Assembly (NCBI GenBank): GCA_040755215.1
Contig: JBFMBG010000001.1
Span: forward strand, 1 to 64,000
Length of the DNA stretch: 64,000 nt
Reading direction: 5' to 3'
From: JAIMBK01 sp040755215
Lineage (GTDB): Bacteria > Bacillota > Desulfotomaculia > Desulfotomaculales > Nap2-2B
Below are positions 17,111-26,529 of this stretch, one piece after another. The notes beneath the pieces are model-generated. The model worked only from the letters and a program-made list of their open reading frames with translations, did not search any database and was not told where the DNA came from. How positions within the stretch are numbered: the stretch's first letter is position 1; each line of letters starts with the position of its first letter. The position numbers were made by a program, and so were the translations under genes.

Positions 17111-18145
17111 TTAACCGTTCTCAAGCGGGGCGAAACACACCCGGCACTGCCTGCGGGTAAAAGCGTTGCGCGCCTTGCAGCGCGGGCATTCTTTTTCCAG
17201 CCGGTCCTGAACCCAGGATGCAATTCCTTCCGGCAGAAAACGCAAGACGAGAATCAAGATCAAAGCGAAAGCGAGCATCCTGACTTCCGGAACCAGCCTT
17301 AACAACTCCATCACCGGAACGAGGATGAACACACCCACAACAGGTCCGTAAACAGTCGCGATGCCGCCGAAAATGGTCCAGATCACCGCCTGAAACGAGG
17401 TAACCATTTCCAAAGTGGCCGGGCCGGCAATCCGCATAAAATGGGCATACAGGCCTCCGGCAAGGCCGGCAAAAAGGCCGCTCAAGCAAAAAGCCAGAAG
17501 CTTATAAAAGGTGGTGTTTATACCGGATGCGCGCACGGCTATCTCGTCTTCACGGATCGCGTGGAAGATCAGGCCGACCCTGGAATCGGTAATTTTCCAG
17601 ATGATTGCAATAAGCGCTACCATCAGAAAATAGGTGAAATAATATTCCGCAACCCGCGTTTTCGCCAGCCGGGCGACCCCCGAAATACCCAGCTCACCGC
17701 CGGTTAAACCCGGAAACATAAACACCACTCCCATGAGGATGACCGGCAGGGCCAGGGTAGCCAGCGCAAGGTAAGGACCCTTCAACCGCAAAGCGGGAAC
17801 CCCCACCACCAGGCCCGCCAGAACGGCCAGCAGCGCGCCGGCCGGCACCGTCAGCAGGGGGGGCCAGCCGAGTTTAAGATTGAGAATGGCGGAAGCGTAG
17901 GCAGAAACGCCGAAAAACAGGGCGTGACCCAGATTGATCTGGCCGACGTAGCCGGACAGCAGGTCCCAACTGGCGGCGAAAACGGCAAAGATATTGGCCA
18001 GGATCAAGATCCGGAGGAGGTAGGGGTCCCGGGTGAGAAGGGGCAAAAAAAGCAGAAAGACCAGGCAGACGAAGGCGAACATACGTGTCGGCAGGGGGAA
18101 AACTTCCTTGCTTAAATATTTAATCAACCAGCTGAATAGGGCCAC
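17111..18145 (-). CDS. livM: Branched-chain-type ABC permease LivM with a C-terminal zinc ribbon
   Basis: A 344-residue permease with about eight to ten membrane helices and the LivM family signature GYVGQINLGHALFFGVSAYA near residue 65. After the last helix a charged linker leads to CPRCKARNAFTRRQCRVC (about residues 320-337), a CxxC-x10-CxxC zinc-ribbon-like tail facing the cytosol, unusual for LivM. The GTG start at 18145 has GAGAGG upstream, overlapping the livH stop region. It forms the translocation pore with LivH. Confidence 0.9.
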   Translation of the reverse strand: MALFSWLIKYLSKEVFPLPTRMFAFVCLVFLLFLPLLTRDPYLLRILILANIFAVFAASWDLLSGYVGQINLGHALFFGVSAYASAILNLKLGWPPLLTVPAGALLAVLAGLVVGVPALRLKGPYLALATLALPVILMGVVFMFPGLTGGELGISGVARLAKTRVAEYYFTYFLMVALIAIIWKITDSRVGLIFHAIREDEIAVRASGINTTFYKLLAFCLSGLFAGLAGGLYAHFMRIAGPATLEMVTSFQAVIWTIFGGIATVYGPVVGVFILVPVMELLRLVPEVRMLAFALILILVLRFLPEGIASWVQDRLEKECPRCKARNAFTRRQCRVCFAPLENG

Positions 18146-18148
18146 TTC

Positions 18149-19018
18149 TTACCTCTCCCCCTCGAAAAATACTCCGTAAAGGCCTTCCGGCCTCAGCATC
18201 AGCACGACCAGCATGATGAACAAAGAAAATGCGCCGCGCAAGAAGGCGCCGTTGGGCACCAGAAAAACAATCAGGGTTTCTGCAAAGGCCAGGATGAAGG
18301 CCGCCATGATGCTCCCTTTAATACTCCCCATGCCTCCGACGATGACCACCGCCAGGACCACAACGAGGGGGTGCGTCCACATCGCCGGCTCCAGGACGTA
18401 CAAAGGCGAAACCACCGCCCCGGCAATGGCGGCCAGGGCTACCGCAATCAACATGGCAAGCGTTGCCGTAAGCCCTACGTTGATCCCCATTAAATTTGCC
18501 ACTTCCCTGTCCTGCGCGGTGGCCCTGAGGGCTATTCCCAGGCGTGTTTTGGAGAGAAGGAGCCAGACCGCCGCAAGGACAAAGACTATCGTCACCATGC
18601 TTAAAACATACTGATAAGTGACCTTTACGCCCCAGATGGTTGTAAACCCCCCAACCATAGCGGGAACGCCTCGAAAATGACCGCCGAAAATGAGGAGCAT
18701 TACTTCCTGGAAAAACATGGCCAGGGCGAGGGTCATGATCAAGACGGTGGTTTCGTGCTCGCGCACGGGCTCGATCAGCAGGCGGTAAAACAACACGCCG
18801 CCGATTGTCGTGGCGAGAACGGAAACAAAAACGGCCAGAACGGGGGAAACCCCCGCGGCGCCGACGAGGTGGAAAATGATGTAAGCGGCAAGCATGTAGT
18901 ACGCGGTATGGGTAAGGTGAAGAATCCGGCCGACGCCGAAGATCAAACTGAAACCTGCGGCCAGAAGGGCGTACACGCAGCCGTTAAGCAGCCCCATGAC
19001 AAAAATATTGGCAAGCAT
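18149..19018 (-). CDS. livH: Branched-chain-type ABC permease LivH
   Basis: A 289-residue integral membrane protein with the LivH opening GLLNGCVYALLAAGFSLIFG and the conserved EPVREHETTVLIMTLALAMF, RATAQDREVANLMGI and VVIVGGMGSIKGSI segments. It pairs with LivM. The ATG at 19018 has GAGGAG 14 bases upstream; an ATG eight codons in is an alternative. A 216-bp stretch of unremarkable sequence separates it from the structured repeat, which lies between livK and the rest of the operon. Confidence 0.9.
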   Translation of the reverse strand: MLANIFVMGLLNGCVYALLAAGFSLIFGVGRILHLTHTAYYMLAAYIIFHLVGAAGVSPVLAVFVSVLATTIGGVLFYRLLIEPVREHETTVLIMTLALAMFFQEVMLLIFGGHFRGVPAMVGGFTTIWGVKVTYQYVLSMVTIVFVLAAVWLLLSKTRLGIALRATAQDREVANLMGINVGLTATLAMLIAVALAAIAGAVVSPLYVLEPAMWTHPLVVVLAVVIVGGMGSIKGSIMAAFILAFAETLIVFLVPNGAFLRGAFSLFIMLVVLMLRPEGLYGVFFEGER

Positions 19019-19234
19019 AGGGAATTCTAAAACTCCTCTCGCTTGTAAACTTTTGGTGCCGCCAAAGCAGTCTTCTACTTGCTTTAAAATACCTGTCGGT
19101 TAAGCATTTCCCTCAATTAATATTTTTTCTTACATTTAAAAGAGGGCGGGGAGCTTTCCGGAAGGCGGCCGAAAAAGCAACCCTCTGCATGTAACCTGCT
19201 TTTTAGTGCCGTCCTAACCTGAAAATAGGCTTCC

Positions 19235-19492
19235 GCCCGCCGTTCTTTTGCCGTCGCTCCGATGCTTCGGGCCGACGAGACATCGGCTTGGTTCGGAGCG
19301 AACCAGTCAGCGCTGCAAAATGCGCGTGGTACATCAGTTTTCTTTTCTTAATCGGTTTTCCGGCGGTTGCTATCAGTTTTCTATCATTATGTTATCTGCG
19401 CGTTTCGCGCTGCCGGTTCGCTTGCCTTACCTGCGCCGTGTCTCGTTGCCGGCCCTTCGCATATGTCGCTCCTGGCAAATCGAACGGCGGGC
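19235..19492 (-). repeat. Structured dispersed repeat, copy B
   Basis: A 258-bp repeat with the same core as copy A. Its terminal arms are GCCCGCCGTTC...TTTTGCC at 19235 and the complementary GGCAAATCGAACGGCGGGC at 19474-19492, entirely different from copy A's arms yet still paired. Similarity to copy C continues about 37 bp beyond the right arm (ACCAACA block). It lies 65 bp after the livK stop, in the same gene-relative orientation as A and C. No protein is encoded. The flanking 19019-19234 holds no gene. Confidence 0.85.
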
Positions 19493-19557
19493 CTCTCATT
19501 TTCGTTCTATGTTGGTGCCACAAAAGTGGTATGGAGATATAACCTGTTTTTTCTGCT

Positions 19558-20877
19558 TTACTTCTTTTTATACTTTTCGACCAGCCAGGGGGCCAGCTTG
19601 TACGGCTTCGCTCCCGGGTAAGTAACGCCTTCCCAGCCGTTGGGCCAGAACATTACCAGCTCGCCGTCCTGCCACTGGGTGCCCACAGAGGTAATTAACC
19701 CCGGGCCAAAGGTTACGTCGTGTTTTTTATCGAACTTCAACTTGCCAGCGGTACCAATGAATGTCTCACTTTCCAGCACCTTAACAAGAGCGTCCGCCTC
19801 TAATGTTCCGGCCTTTTCTATAGCTTCCTTCAATATATTGATGGCTTCGTAAGTCCCGGCGTTATAAGTGGGGAACTGGCCGGAGCGCTGGACAAACGCA
19901 TCGTAAAAGGGGATGGTCTTGTCCGTCATCGCTGTCCGGGCGTAAGTGTTGATTGTGGCCACGTAGTTTCCCTTGCCTCCCGTGGCTTCCAACCAACCCT
20001 TTTTCTGCGCCTCAACGAAAATACCCACGGGCATGGCCGGGATCTGGAGCTCACCCCACTGCCTGCCGACAACAACTCCCACGGGACCGGACAAGGTTGC
20101 GAAAATGATCTGCGCGCCGGAATCTTTAATGGCGTTCAGCTCCGCGGTAACGTCCGTCGCCGTGGCCGAAGGGCGCCAGGTACCCACCAGTTCCATCCCC
20201 ATCTGAGGAATGGTTTTTTCGGCGGCGGCAACGATCGGATCGGCCCAGGCCGCTTTTTCGGCAAGGTGGGCGACCTTGGGTTTCTGAATGCCCAACTGCT
20301 CCCGGAGCGCTTTGGCCGCTTCCGCAAGGAGGAGGAAATCAACCTTCGCCAGCAGGTTTGAATTCAGCGGCGTAACGCGGAACCAGTATTTAAAACGGTC
20401 GTAGTTCTTTTCCACCCGGTCGCAAAGTTCCGGACTCGCCGCCCCGCAACCCATAAAAATAGTCTTGTAGTCCATCGCCACTTCCTGCATGGCGAACACA
20501 GCTTCCGTCCGGAAGCCTCCCACCAGGAAATTGACCTTATCCACCGTCAGGGCGCGTTCAACGGCGCTGGCGGCGTCGGTAACGCTGTTGATTTCGTTGG
20601 TATCGATTTTAACTACCTCAACGGGACGCATCTTGTCTCCTACCTTAATACCACCGGCTTTATTGATTTCGTCGGCGGCCATTGTAGCACCCAGCCAGTG
20701 GTGCTCTCCCTGGACGAACCCCATCGGACCGACTACCCCGATCTTGATCGGCTGCGCCGAAGACGGTGCCTGAGTCCCTTTACCCTGCTCGCCGGCAGTT
20801 TTCCCGCAGGTGGTAACCGCCAGGGCTAAAGCCGCCGCTAAGGCGAACACGACTAAGAAAAAATTCTTTTTTCGCAT
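19558..20877 (-). CDS. livK: Periplasmic-type substrate-binding lipoprotein LivK
   Basis: A 439-residue type-I binding protein. The signal peptide has a lysine-rich start MRKKNFFLVV, a hydrophobic stretch and a lipobox-like VTTC at about residues 21-24, so the mature protein is probably anchored outside the membrane. PIKIGVVGPMGF begins the ligand fold, and GATMAADEINKAGGI is the family signature. It delivers the substrate to LivHMGF. Ligand identity is open. First gene of its operon; no sigma-54 promoter was found upstream. Confidence 0.9.
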   Translation of the reverse strand: MRKKNFFLVVFALAAALALAVTTCGKTAGEQGKGTQAPSSAQPIKIGVVGPMGFVQGEHHWLGATMAADEINKAGGIKVGDKMRPVEVVKIDTNEINSVTDAASAVERALTVDKVNFLVGGFRTEAVFAMQEVAMDYKTIFMGCGAASPELCDRVEKNYDRFKYWFRVTPLNSNLLAKVDFLLLAEAAKALREQLGIQKPKVAHLAEKAAWADPIVAAAEKTIPQMGMELVGTWRPSATATDVTAELNAIKDSGAQIIFATLSGPVGVVVGRQWGELQIPAMPVGIFVEAQKKGWLEATGGKGNYVATINTYARTAMTDKTIPFYDAFVQRSGQFPTYNAGTYEAINILKEAIEKAGTLEADALVKVLESETFIGTAGKLKFDKKHDVTFGPGLITSVGTQWQDGELVMFWPNGWEGVTYPGAKPYKLAPWLVEKYKKK

Positions 20878-21241
20878 TTTTCCTTACCTCCATTATTATT
20901 TTTCATTTCCGCCCTGAACCTTTAATCATAACATTTAAAAAAATTTAGTCTGGCTTACTTTTTCCCCCTCCGGGGGGTATCCCGTTGAAAACTTTTTTAC
21001 TGCCGTTTCCGCCGCTGCCGGGTGATTCTTAATTGCTTTTTCCGGGTCATAATGTAGAAATCCTGGAAACCCACTCACCTCCGCTCTTTTATATGATCCT
21101 TCAGCCTGCCTCCCGTCAGGACACAGCCGTCTGCACCCTAATTTTTGCGGCCGTGCTCTTAACCAGTAACCTCGACATTTCGACCGGATCATCCGGAAAA
21201 ATCCGCGATTTGCCATCTCTGCCCGCTCCTGCCTGGATTCT
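20878..21241. other. Intergenic region, 364 bp
   Basis: Upstream of livK and downstream of the esterase pseudogene. It presumably holds the livKHM promoter in the A+T-rich first 60 bp, but I could not define hexamers. An open minus-strand frame across 20935-21200 has no family features and no ribosome binding site, and I do not call it a gene. Confidence 0.45.
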
Positions 21242-22164
21242 TTAGAAACGAAGTTTTCCGGCCACATACTCCCCGATTTCTTCCACAGCCTGGCGCCCCT
21301 CCGGCACCTTTTCCGCAAAACCCTGGAAAACGTGCCACATGCCCTCCCAGATCTTAAACGTTACATCGACGCCGGCGGCGCGGGCCCGTTCAACCACGCG
21401 GACCGAATCATCCAGAAGAATTTCGTCTTCGCCTACATGGACCAGCATGGGCGGAAGCCCCCGCAAATCTGTGTAAATGGGCGACACCAGAGAATGGCGC
21501 GGATCCAGGTCGCGAATGTACAAAGTAGCCATGGGCCTGAGTTATTCCGGCCTCAGCCAGGGATCAAACTCCGCCCGGGTCTTTACCGATTCTCCGGTGT
21601 CTTCCAGACCCGTCCACGGAGACATTAACACTGCGGCAGCAGGCAGAGGATCGCCGTCGTCCCGCAACTTGACGAGCATGGTCACCGTGAGCCCGCCGCC
21701 GGCCGAGTCCCTCCCAACTGCGATACGCTGAGGGGCGAACCCCGATGAAATCAACCACCGGTAAGCGGAGACTGCATCCTCCAACACAGCCGGAAAAGGA
21801 TGTTCCGGGGCGAGCCGGTACTCAATGAGCAGAGCGCGGGCTCCCGTAACTCGTGAAAGCATGGCCGCCATACCCCGGTGCGTGTTGCAGCTTCCCAGGC
21901 AGTACCCCCGCCGTGGAGGTACAGAAATGCGCACTTACCCTCAGCATTCGGCGCGCTCATCCATTCGGCGGGGATCCCCCCAATCGTAACTTTTTCGATC
22001 CGCACATCCGGATCGACGGGCCTGTTGCCAAACATCGCTTCCAGTTCCCGTCTCGTTTCTTCAACCGAAAACGGTTTTCCGGACTGAGCCTTTTTATGGT
22101 TCAGCAGAAACTGCCGTACCGCTTTACTTTCCGGGCTCGCCAACTCTTTCAACCTCCCCCTCAA
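21242..22164 (-). pseudogene. Carboxylesterase/acetyl-esterase (HSL family) pseudogene
   Basis: Three consecutive pieces together make one alpha/beta hydrolase of the hormone-sensitive-lipase family. The first (21900-22164) ends at the oxyanion motif LYLHGGG. A frameshift there leads into the second frame (to 21542), with YRLAPEHPFPA and DSAGGGLTVTML. The normally GDSAGG nucleophile elbow reads RDSAGG. A TAA at 21542-21544 interrupts it in frame before LRPMATLYIRDLDPRHSLV and the C-terminal GMWHVFQ with the catalytic His. Two disabling lesions plus an elbow substitution indicate loss of function. It lies at the end of the beta-oxidation operon. Confidence 0.8.
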
Positions 22165-22282
22165 TATGTGTAAATTTTCGAAAACTCTTACGAATTTCCC
22201 CTAAGGGCTGAAGCGCTCCACTTCCTTTTTTTGGAGCTCAGCCCCCAACACCGGAATTAAAAGCCCGGCTGCTGTTTCTTCC

Positions 22283-23056
22283 TTACCGGCCCAAAAACAC
22301 AGGCGCCCTCTTTTCCAAAAATGCCTTCGATCCTTCTTTGGCGTCCTCGCTGGAGAAAACCAGAGCGCTCTCTTCCTGTTCAAATTTGATTCCTTCCTCG
22401 ATAGGCACCTCCAACCCTTTGGTAACGGCCCTTAAAATAGCCTGCATGGCAAGCGGTGCACCGCTGGCCAGCCGCCCGGCCAGTTTCCTTGTTTCGCTCA
22501 TAAGTTCCACCCCCGGCACAACCTTATTTACCAGCCCGAGGTGCATGGCTTCTTCGGCGCTTATGTGGTCACCGGTCAGCATCAGTTCCAAAGCCTTGAC
22601 CTTCCCAATCAGCCTGGGCAGGCGCTGGGTGCCGCCCCACCCGGGAATAATGCCCAGGCGGACCTCCGGCAGGCCGATTTTGGCCTCCTGGGCGGCGATG
22701 CGCAGGTGGCAGCTCATCGCCAGCTCGCAGCCGCCCCCCAGGGCATAACCGTTAATGGCCGCAATAACCGGCTTGGGGTAATTTTCGATTTTCAAGAAGA
22801 GGTCGTGAACGTTAACGGCACGCCTTTTCCCCGCCCTGATCTCGGCAAACTCGGTAATGTCGGCTCCCGCCGAAAAAGCCTTTTCGCCCGCACCCGTAAT
22901 TACCAGCACCCTTGCTTCCTGGCTCTGAGCCAGCTTATCCAGAATGTCGTTGAGTTCTTCCAGCAAACCGGAGTTGATGCTGTTAACGGGCGGGCGGTTA
23001 AGGGTAACGAGGGCAATTTTTTCAGCCAGCTCAACTATAATGTTCGCGTACTCCAA
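22283..23056 (-). CDS. Enoyl-CoA hydratase / 3-hydroxybutyryl-CoA dehydratase
   Basis: A 257-residue crotonase-fold enzyme that hydrates enoyl-CoA, probably crotonyl-CoA, to 3-hydroxyacyl-CoA. The oxyanion segment GYALGGGCELAMSC and the catalytic glutamates in GLPEVRLGIIPGWGGTQRLP are present. I prefer TTG 23056 (MEYANIIVEL) with GAGGTG upstream; an in-frame GTG at 23071 is possible. It lies 82 bp after the thiolase gene in the same operon. Confidence 0.9.
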   Translation of the reverse strand: MEYANIIVELAEKIALVTLNRPPVNSINSGLLEELNDILDKLAQSQEARVLVITGAGEKAFSAGADITEFAEIRAGKRRAVNVHDLFLKIENYPKPVIAAINGYALGGGCELAMSCHLRIAAQEAKIGLPEVRLGIIPGWGGTQRLPRLIGKVKALELMLTGDHISAEEAMHLGLVNKVVPGVELMSETRKLAGRLASGAPLAMQAILRAVTKGLEVPIEEGIKFEQEESALVFSSEDAKEGSKAFLEKRAPVFLGR

Positions 23057-23138
23057 AAAAATGCACCTCACCTAATATTTTCAATAATTCAATGCCATTA
23101 AAAATTCCTTGTAACCGGCTTTTTATGGCGCCGGGTCC

Positions 23139-24320
23139 TTAATACCGCTCAATCACCGTCGCCACTCCCTGCCCGCCGCCGCAGCAGGCGGTAATCAAAG
23201 CATACCGGCCCTCCCGGCGGTGCAGTTCGTAAACGGCCTTGACAACTAGCATCGTCAAAGTAGCGGCAATGGGGTGCCCTAAAGCAATGGCCCCTCCGTT
23301 GGGATTCAACTTTTCCTGATCGCGCCAGTCGATGCCCAGTTCCCGGCAGCAGGCGATGGACTGCGCGGCAAAGGCTTCGTTTAGCTCGATAACGTCCATG
23401 TCGTTTAAGGCGAGGCCGGCTCTGGCCAAAGCCCTGCGGGTGGCCGGCACGGGGCCGATGCCCATGATGTTGGGGTCCACGCCGGCGGCGGCAAAAGAGA
23501 CGATCCCGGCCAGGGGTTTTAAACCCATTGCTTTTGCCCTGTCCAGGCTCGCCAGCACCAGAGCCCCCGCCCCGTCGTTAATTCCCGAGGAGTTCCCCGC
23601 GGTGACTGTGCCCCCGGGCTTGAATACAGGGGGGAGTTTGGCCAGAACTTCCGGGGTGGTGTTGGGGCGCGGGTGTTCGTCCGTAGCAAAGATTATTGGG
23701 TCCCCTTTTTTCTGGGGGATGACGACGGGAACGATTTGTTCCTTAAAACGTCCCTCTCTGATCGCCCTTGCCGCTTTGAGCTGGCTCAAGCAGGCGAACT
23801 CGTCCTGTTCTTCCCGGCTGATCCCCCACCTTTCGGCGACGTTTTCGGCGGTTATCCCCATGGGCGGGTCGCCGATTTCGGCGGGGGCGAGGGGGCGCGG
23901 CTGGATCCACTTCGGGGCGTTGCGCTGGTAGGCGGTTACGGGTTTTTCCAAAAGGTAGGGCTGGCGGGTCATGCTTTCCACGCCGCCGGCAACGTAAACC
24001 TCGCCGGCGCCGGCCTGAATGAAGGCGGCGGCTGTGTTGACGGCCGTCGATCCCGAACCGCACTGCCTGTCTATGGTCAGGCCCGGGATTTCCATCGGCA
24101 GGCCGGCTTTAAGAAGGGCCACTCTGGCCATGCAGCCCGCCGCCCCGAGGCAGTGGCCGAAGATAACCTCGTCGATTATCCCGGGGTTATCTATGCCGCT
24201 TCTTTTTACTGCTTCTTTGATGACCAGGGCGGCGTAGTCTTCGGGGGGAACGTCTTTTAACGCCCCGTTTTCTTTCGCGATCGGCGTTCTTACTGCGCTC
24301 AGGATTACTGGTTGCGGCAT
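23139..24320 (-). CDS. Acetyl-CoA C-acetyltransferase (thiolase)
   Basis: A 393-residue thiolase II with the nucleophile Cys in DRQCGSGSTAVN near residue 86, GNSSGINDGAGAL, the general-base His in GGAIALGHPIAAT near residue 350 and the second Cys in ITACCGGGQG. It cleaves acetoacetyl-CoA to two acetyl-CoA or runs in reverse. It follows the acyl-CoA dehydrogenase by 37 bp and has a good GGAGAAAACC-type site. Confidence 0.93.
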   Translation of the reverse strand: MPQPVILSAVRTPIAKENGALKDVPPEDYAALVIKEAVKRSGIDNPGIIDEVIFGHCLGAAGCMARVALLKAGLPMEIPGLTIDRQCGSGSTAVNTAAAFIQAGAGEVYVAGGVESMTRQPYLLEKPVTAYQRNAPKWIQPRPLAPAEIGDPPMGITAENVAERWGISREEQDEFACLSQLKAARAIREGRFKEQIVPVVIPQKKGDPIIFATDEHPRPNTTPEVLAKLPPVFKPGGTVTAGNSSGINDGAGALVLASLDRAKAMGLKPLAGIVSFAAAGVDPNIMGIGPVPATRRALARAGLALNDMDVIELNEAFAAQSIACCRELGIDWRDQEKLNPNGGAIALGHPIAATLTMLVVKAVYELHRREGRYALITACCGGGQGVATVIERY

Positions 24321-24357
24321 GGTTTTCTCCTTTCTTTATTTGTGCTGCATAAGGAAA

Positions 24358-25500
24358 TTACCTGAAAAGCAGTTCCCTGGCAATGACCAGGCGCTGGATC
24401 TGGTTCGTGCCCTCGTAAATCTGCAGGATCTTGGCGTCGCGCATGAGTTTTTCCACGGGGTATTCCCGCATATACCCGTACCCGCCGTGAATCTGCACGG
24501 CGTCCACGGTTACCGCCATGGCCGCGTCGGAGGCAAAGCATTTGGCCATGGCGCCTTCTCTGGTTGCCCGCCGGCCCTGGTCCAGAAGCCAGCAAGCCTT
24601 TAAGACCAGGCTGCGGGCCGCTTCTATTTTCATGGCCATGTCGGCCAGCAGGAACTGGATGGCCTGGTTTTCGGCGATAGGCTTGCCGAACTGCACACGC
24701 TGTTTGGCGTACTTAAGCGCCTCGGCAAAGGCCCGCCGGGCCACGCCGACGGCGAGCGCGCCGATGCCCGGGCGCGTGCTGTCGAGGGTCATCATGGCGA
24801 TCTTAAAGCCATCGCCTTCTTTTCCCAGAAGGTTTTCTTTGGGTACGCAGACATCTTCAAAAATAACCTCCCCTACGTGAGAGGCCCGGTCGCCCATCTT
24901 TTTTTCTTTCTTTCCACCCTGCAAACCCGGCGTGTCGCCGGGAACGATAAAAGCGCTGAGGCCCTTGACGCCCTTAGCCGGGTCGGTTTTGGCAAAGACG
25001 GTGTACAGGTTTGCTATACCCCCGTTGGTTATAAAGCACTTTTGCCCGTTAATTATATATTTGTCACCTTTTAACCGGGCGCTTGTGGATATGTTGGCCA
25101 CGTCGGAACCGGCGTTCGGTTCCGTCAGGCAAAAACCCCCCAGCTGCGGCCTGGCGCAGAAAGGGGGAAGGAACTTCTGTTTCTGCTCCTCCGTTCCCGC
25201 CAGCAGGATAGGGGCTAAGGCAAGATTATTGTTTCCGAAGGTTCCCGTAATGCCCAGGCAGCCGTAAGCAAGCTCTTCGGTGACGAGAGCGCCGGTAACG
25301 TGGTCAAGACCCTGGCCGCCGTACTCAACGGGCACGTGCAGGTTCATCAAACCCACCGCGTGGGCCTTCTCGATTATGTGCCAGGGTACCTCTTCTTTTT
25401 CGTCGTACTCGGCGGCGGCGGGGATGATCTCCTTTTCGGCGAAGGAGGCGGCCAGCTTCCGGATCTGTTCCTGCTCGTCGGTGAGCTTGAAGTCAATCAA
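24358..25500 (-). CDS. Short-chain acyl-CoA dehydrogenase
   Basis: A 380-residue FAD acyl-CoA dehydrogenase. Seen are the FAD-binding CLTEPNAGSDVANI, FITNGGIANLY and the catalytic base Glu in QIYEGTNQIQR near the C-terminus, at the position typical of short-chain enzymes. TTG 25500 (MIDFKLTDEQ) is chosen because GGGAGG is 9 bases upstream and the length matches the family; an upstream in-frame ATG would add 13 untypical residues. Substrate most likely butyryl-CoA. No electron-transferring flavoprotein genes are in the window. Confidence 0.92.
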   Translation of the reverse strand: MIDFKLTDEQEQIRKLAASFAEKEIIPAAAEYDEKEEVPWHIIEKAHAVGLMNLHVPVEYGGQGLDHVTGALVTEELAYGCLGITGTFGNNNLALAPILLAGTEEQKQKFLPPFCARPQLGGFCLTEPNAGSDVANISTSARLKGDKYIINGQKCFITNGGIANLYTVFAKTDPAKGVKGLSAFIVPGDTPGLQGGKKEKKMGDRASHVGEVIFEDVCVPKENLLGKEGDGFKIAMMTLDSTRPGIGALAVGVARRAFAEALKYAKQRVQFGKPIAENQAIQFLLADMAMKIEAARSLVLKACWLLDQGRRATREGAMAKCFASDAAMAVTVDAVQIHGGYGYMREYPVEKLMRDAKILQIYEGTNQIQRLVIARELLFR

Positions 25501-25600
25501 CTTAAAAAACCTCCCGGGTATTAAAAGCTTTTTCATCAAGCGGCCTGTTTGCCCGGCGGGCCAGCCTGCAGCATGCCCGCCTCAGGTGCGGTCCCGCGGC

Positions 25601-26476
25601 TTATTTGCCGTCCCCGTAGTCGTAAAACCCCTTGCCGGTCTTCCGGCCCCATTCCTTTTTGATGAACTTTTCCACGATAATCGGGGAGGGCTTGTGGGCG
25701 GGATCTCCCGTTTCCCGGTAGCGCTCCATGCCGATGTAGTAGGACAGGTCGATGCCCGTTAAATCCATCAGCCGGAAAGGACCCATTGGGTGGCCCAGGG
25801 CAAGGACTACGGCGGTGTCGATATCTTCGTAGGAGGCGATGCCCATATCGTAAAGGTAAAGGGCTTCGTGATTGATGGCGGCCAGAATGCGGTTGACCAG
25901 AAAACCGTAAATCTCTTTCTTGAGAAGAACGGGGACTTTCCCCATGCTCTTGCTCACTTCCATTACGGTCTGGGCGGTCTCGTCGGAAACGTGAGGCCCT
26001 TTCACCACTTCCACCAGCTTCATCACCAGGGCCGGGTTGAAAAAGTGCATGTTGCATACTTTTTCGGGGCGGCCGGTCGCGTCGGCAATTTTGGAGCTGA
26101 CGATAAAGGAGCTGTTCGTCACCAGGACGGCGTGCGGCGGGGTGATTTTATCCAGCCGGGCAAACAGCTGGCGTTTGAGTTCGAGTTTTTCCAGGATGGC
26201 TTCAATGACGAAGTCGGCGTCGCCGGCCGCCTCCTCCAGGCTCGTCGTAAAAGTCAGATTGGCGCGCGCCTGCCGGGCGGCCTCTTCGCTGAGCTTGCCC
26301 TTCGCCACCCGCTCGGGCAGGTACGTGTCGGCAAACTGCTCTGCCTTCTGGAGAACGCCGGGGTCGATGTCGGTGCACTTCACCCTGTAGCCGGCCAGAG
26401 CCGCGCACAGGGCGATCTGGTGGCCCATGTTGCCGGCCCCCACGACGCAGATTTTCTGGATGCCCGGGTACGTCAT
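25601..26476 (-). CDS. 3-hydroxyacyl-CoA dehydrogenase (3-hydroxybutyryl-CoA dehydrogenase)
   Basis: A 291-residue NAD(P)-dependent enzyme with the Rossmann motif VVGAGNMGHQIAL, catalytic His in MHFFNPALVMKLVEV, ITPP and NRILAAINHEAL. It oxidises 3-hydroxybutyryl-CoA to acetoacetyl-CoA. ATG 26476 has AAAGGAG at correct spacing. First gene of the four-gene beta-oxidation operon, with a sigma-54 promoter 54 bp upstream and an activator palindrome behind it. Confidence 0.92.
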   Translation of the reverse strand: MTYPGIQKICVVGAGNMGHQIALCAALAGYRVKCTDIDPGVLQKAEQFADTYLPERVAKGKLSEEAARQARANLTFTTSLEEAAGDADFVIEAILEKLELKRQLFARLDKITPPHAVLVTNSSFIVSSKIADATGRPEKVCNMHFFNPALVMKLVEVVKGPHVSDETAQTVMEVSKSMGKVPVLLKKEIYGFLVNRILAAINHEALYLYDMGIASYEDIDTAVVLALGHPMGPFRLMDLTGIDLSYYIGMERYRETGDPAHKPSPIIVEKFIKKEWGRKTGKGFYDYGDGK

Positions 26477-26529
26477 GGAAAAATCTCCTTTCGTAAGGTA
26501 TTCAACTGTTTTTTCTCTGGTCCTTATCG

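Noticed and set aside
20935..21318. Minus-strand open frame in the livK upstream region
   Set aside because: No ribosome binding site or recognisable motif, and it overlaps the esterase pseudogene end.
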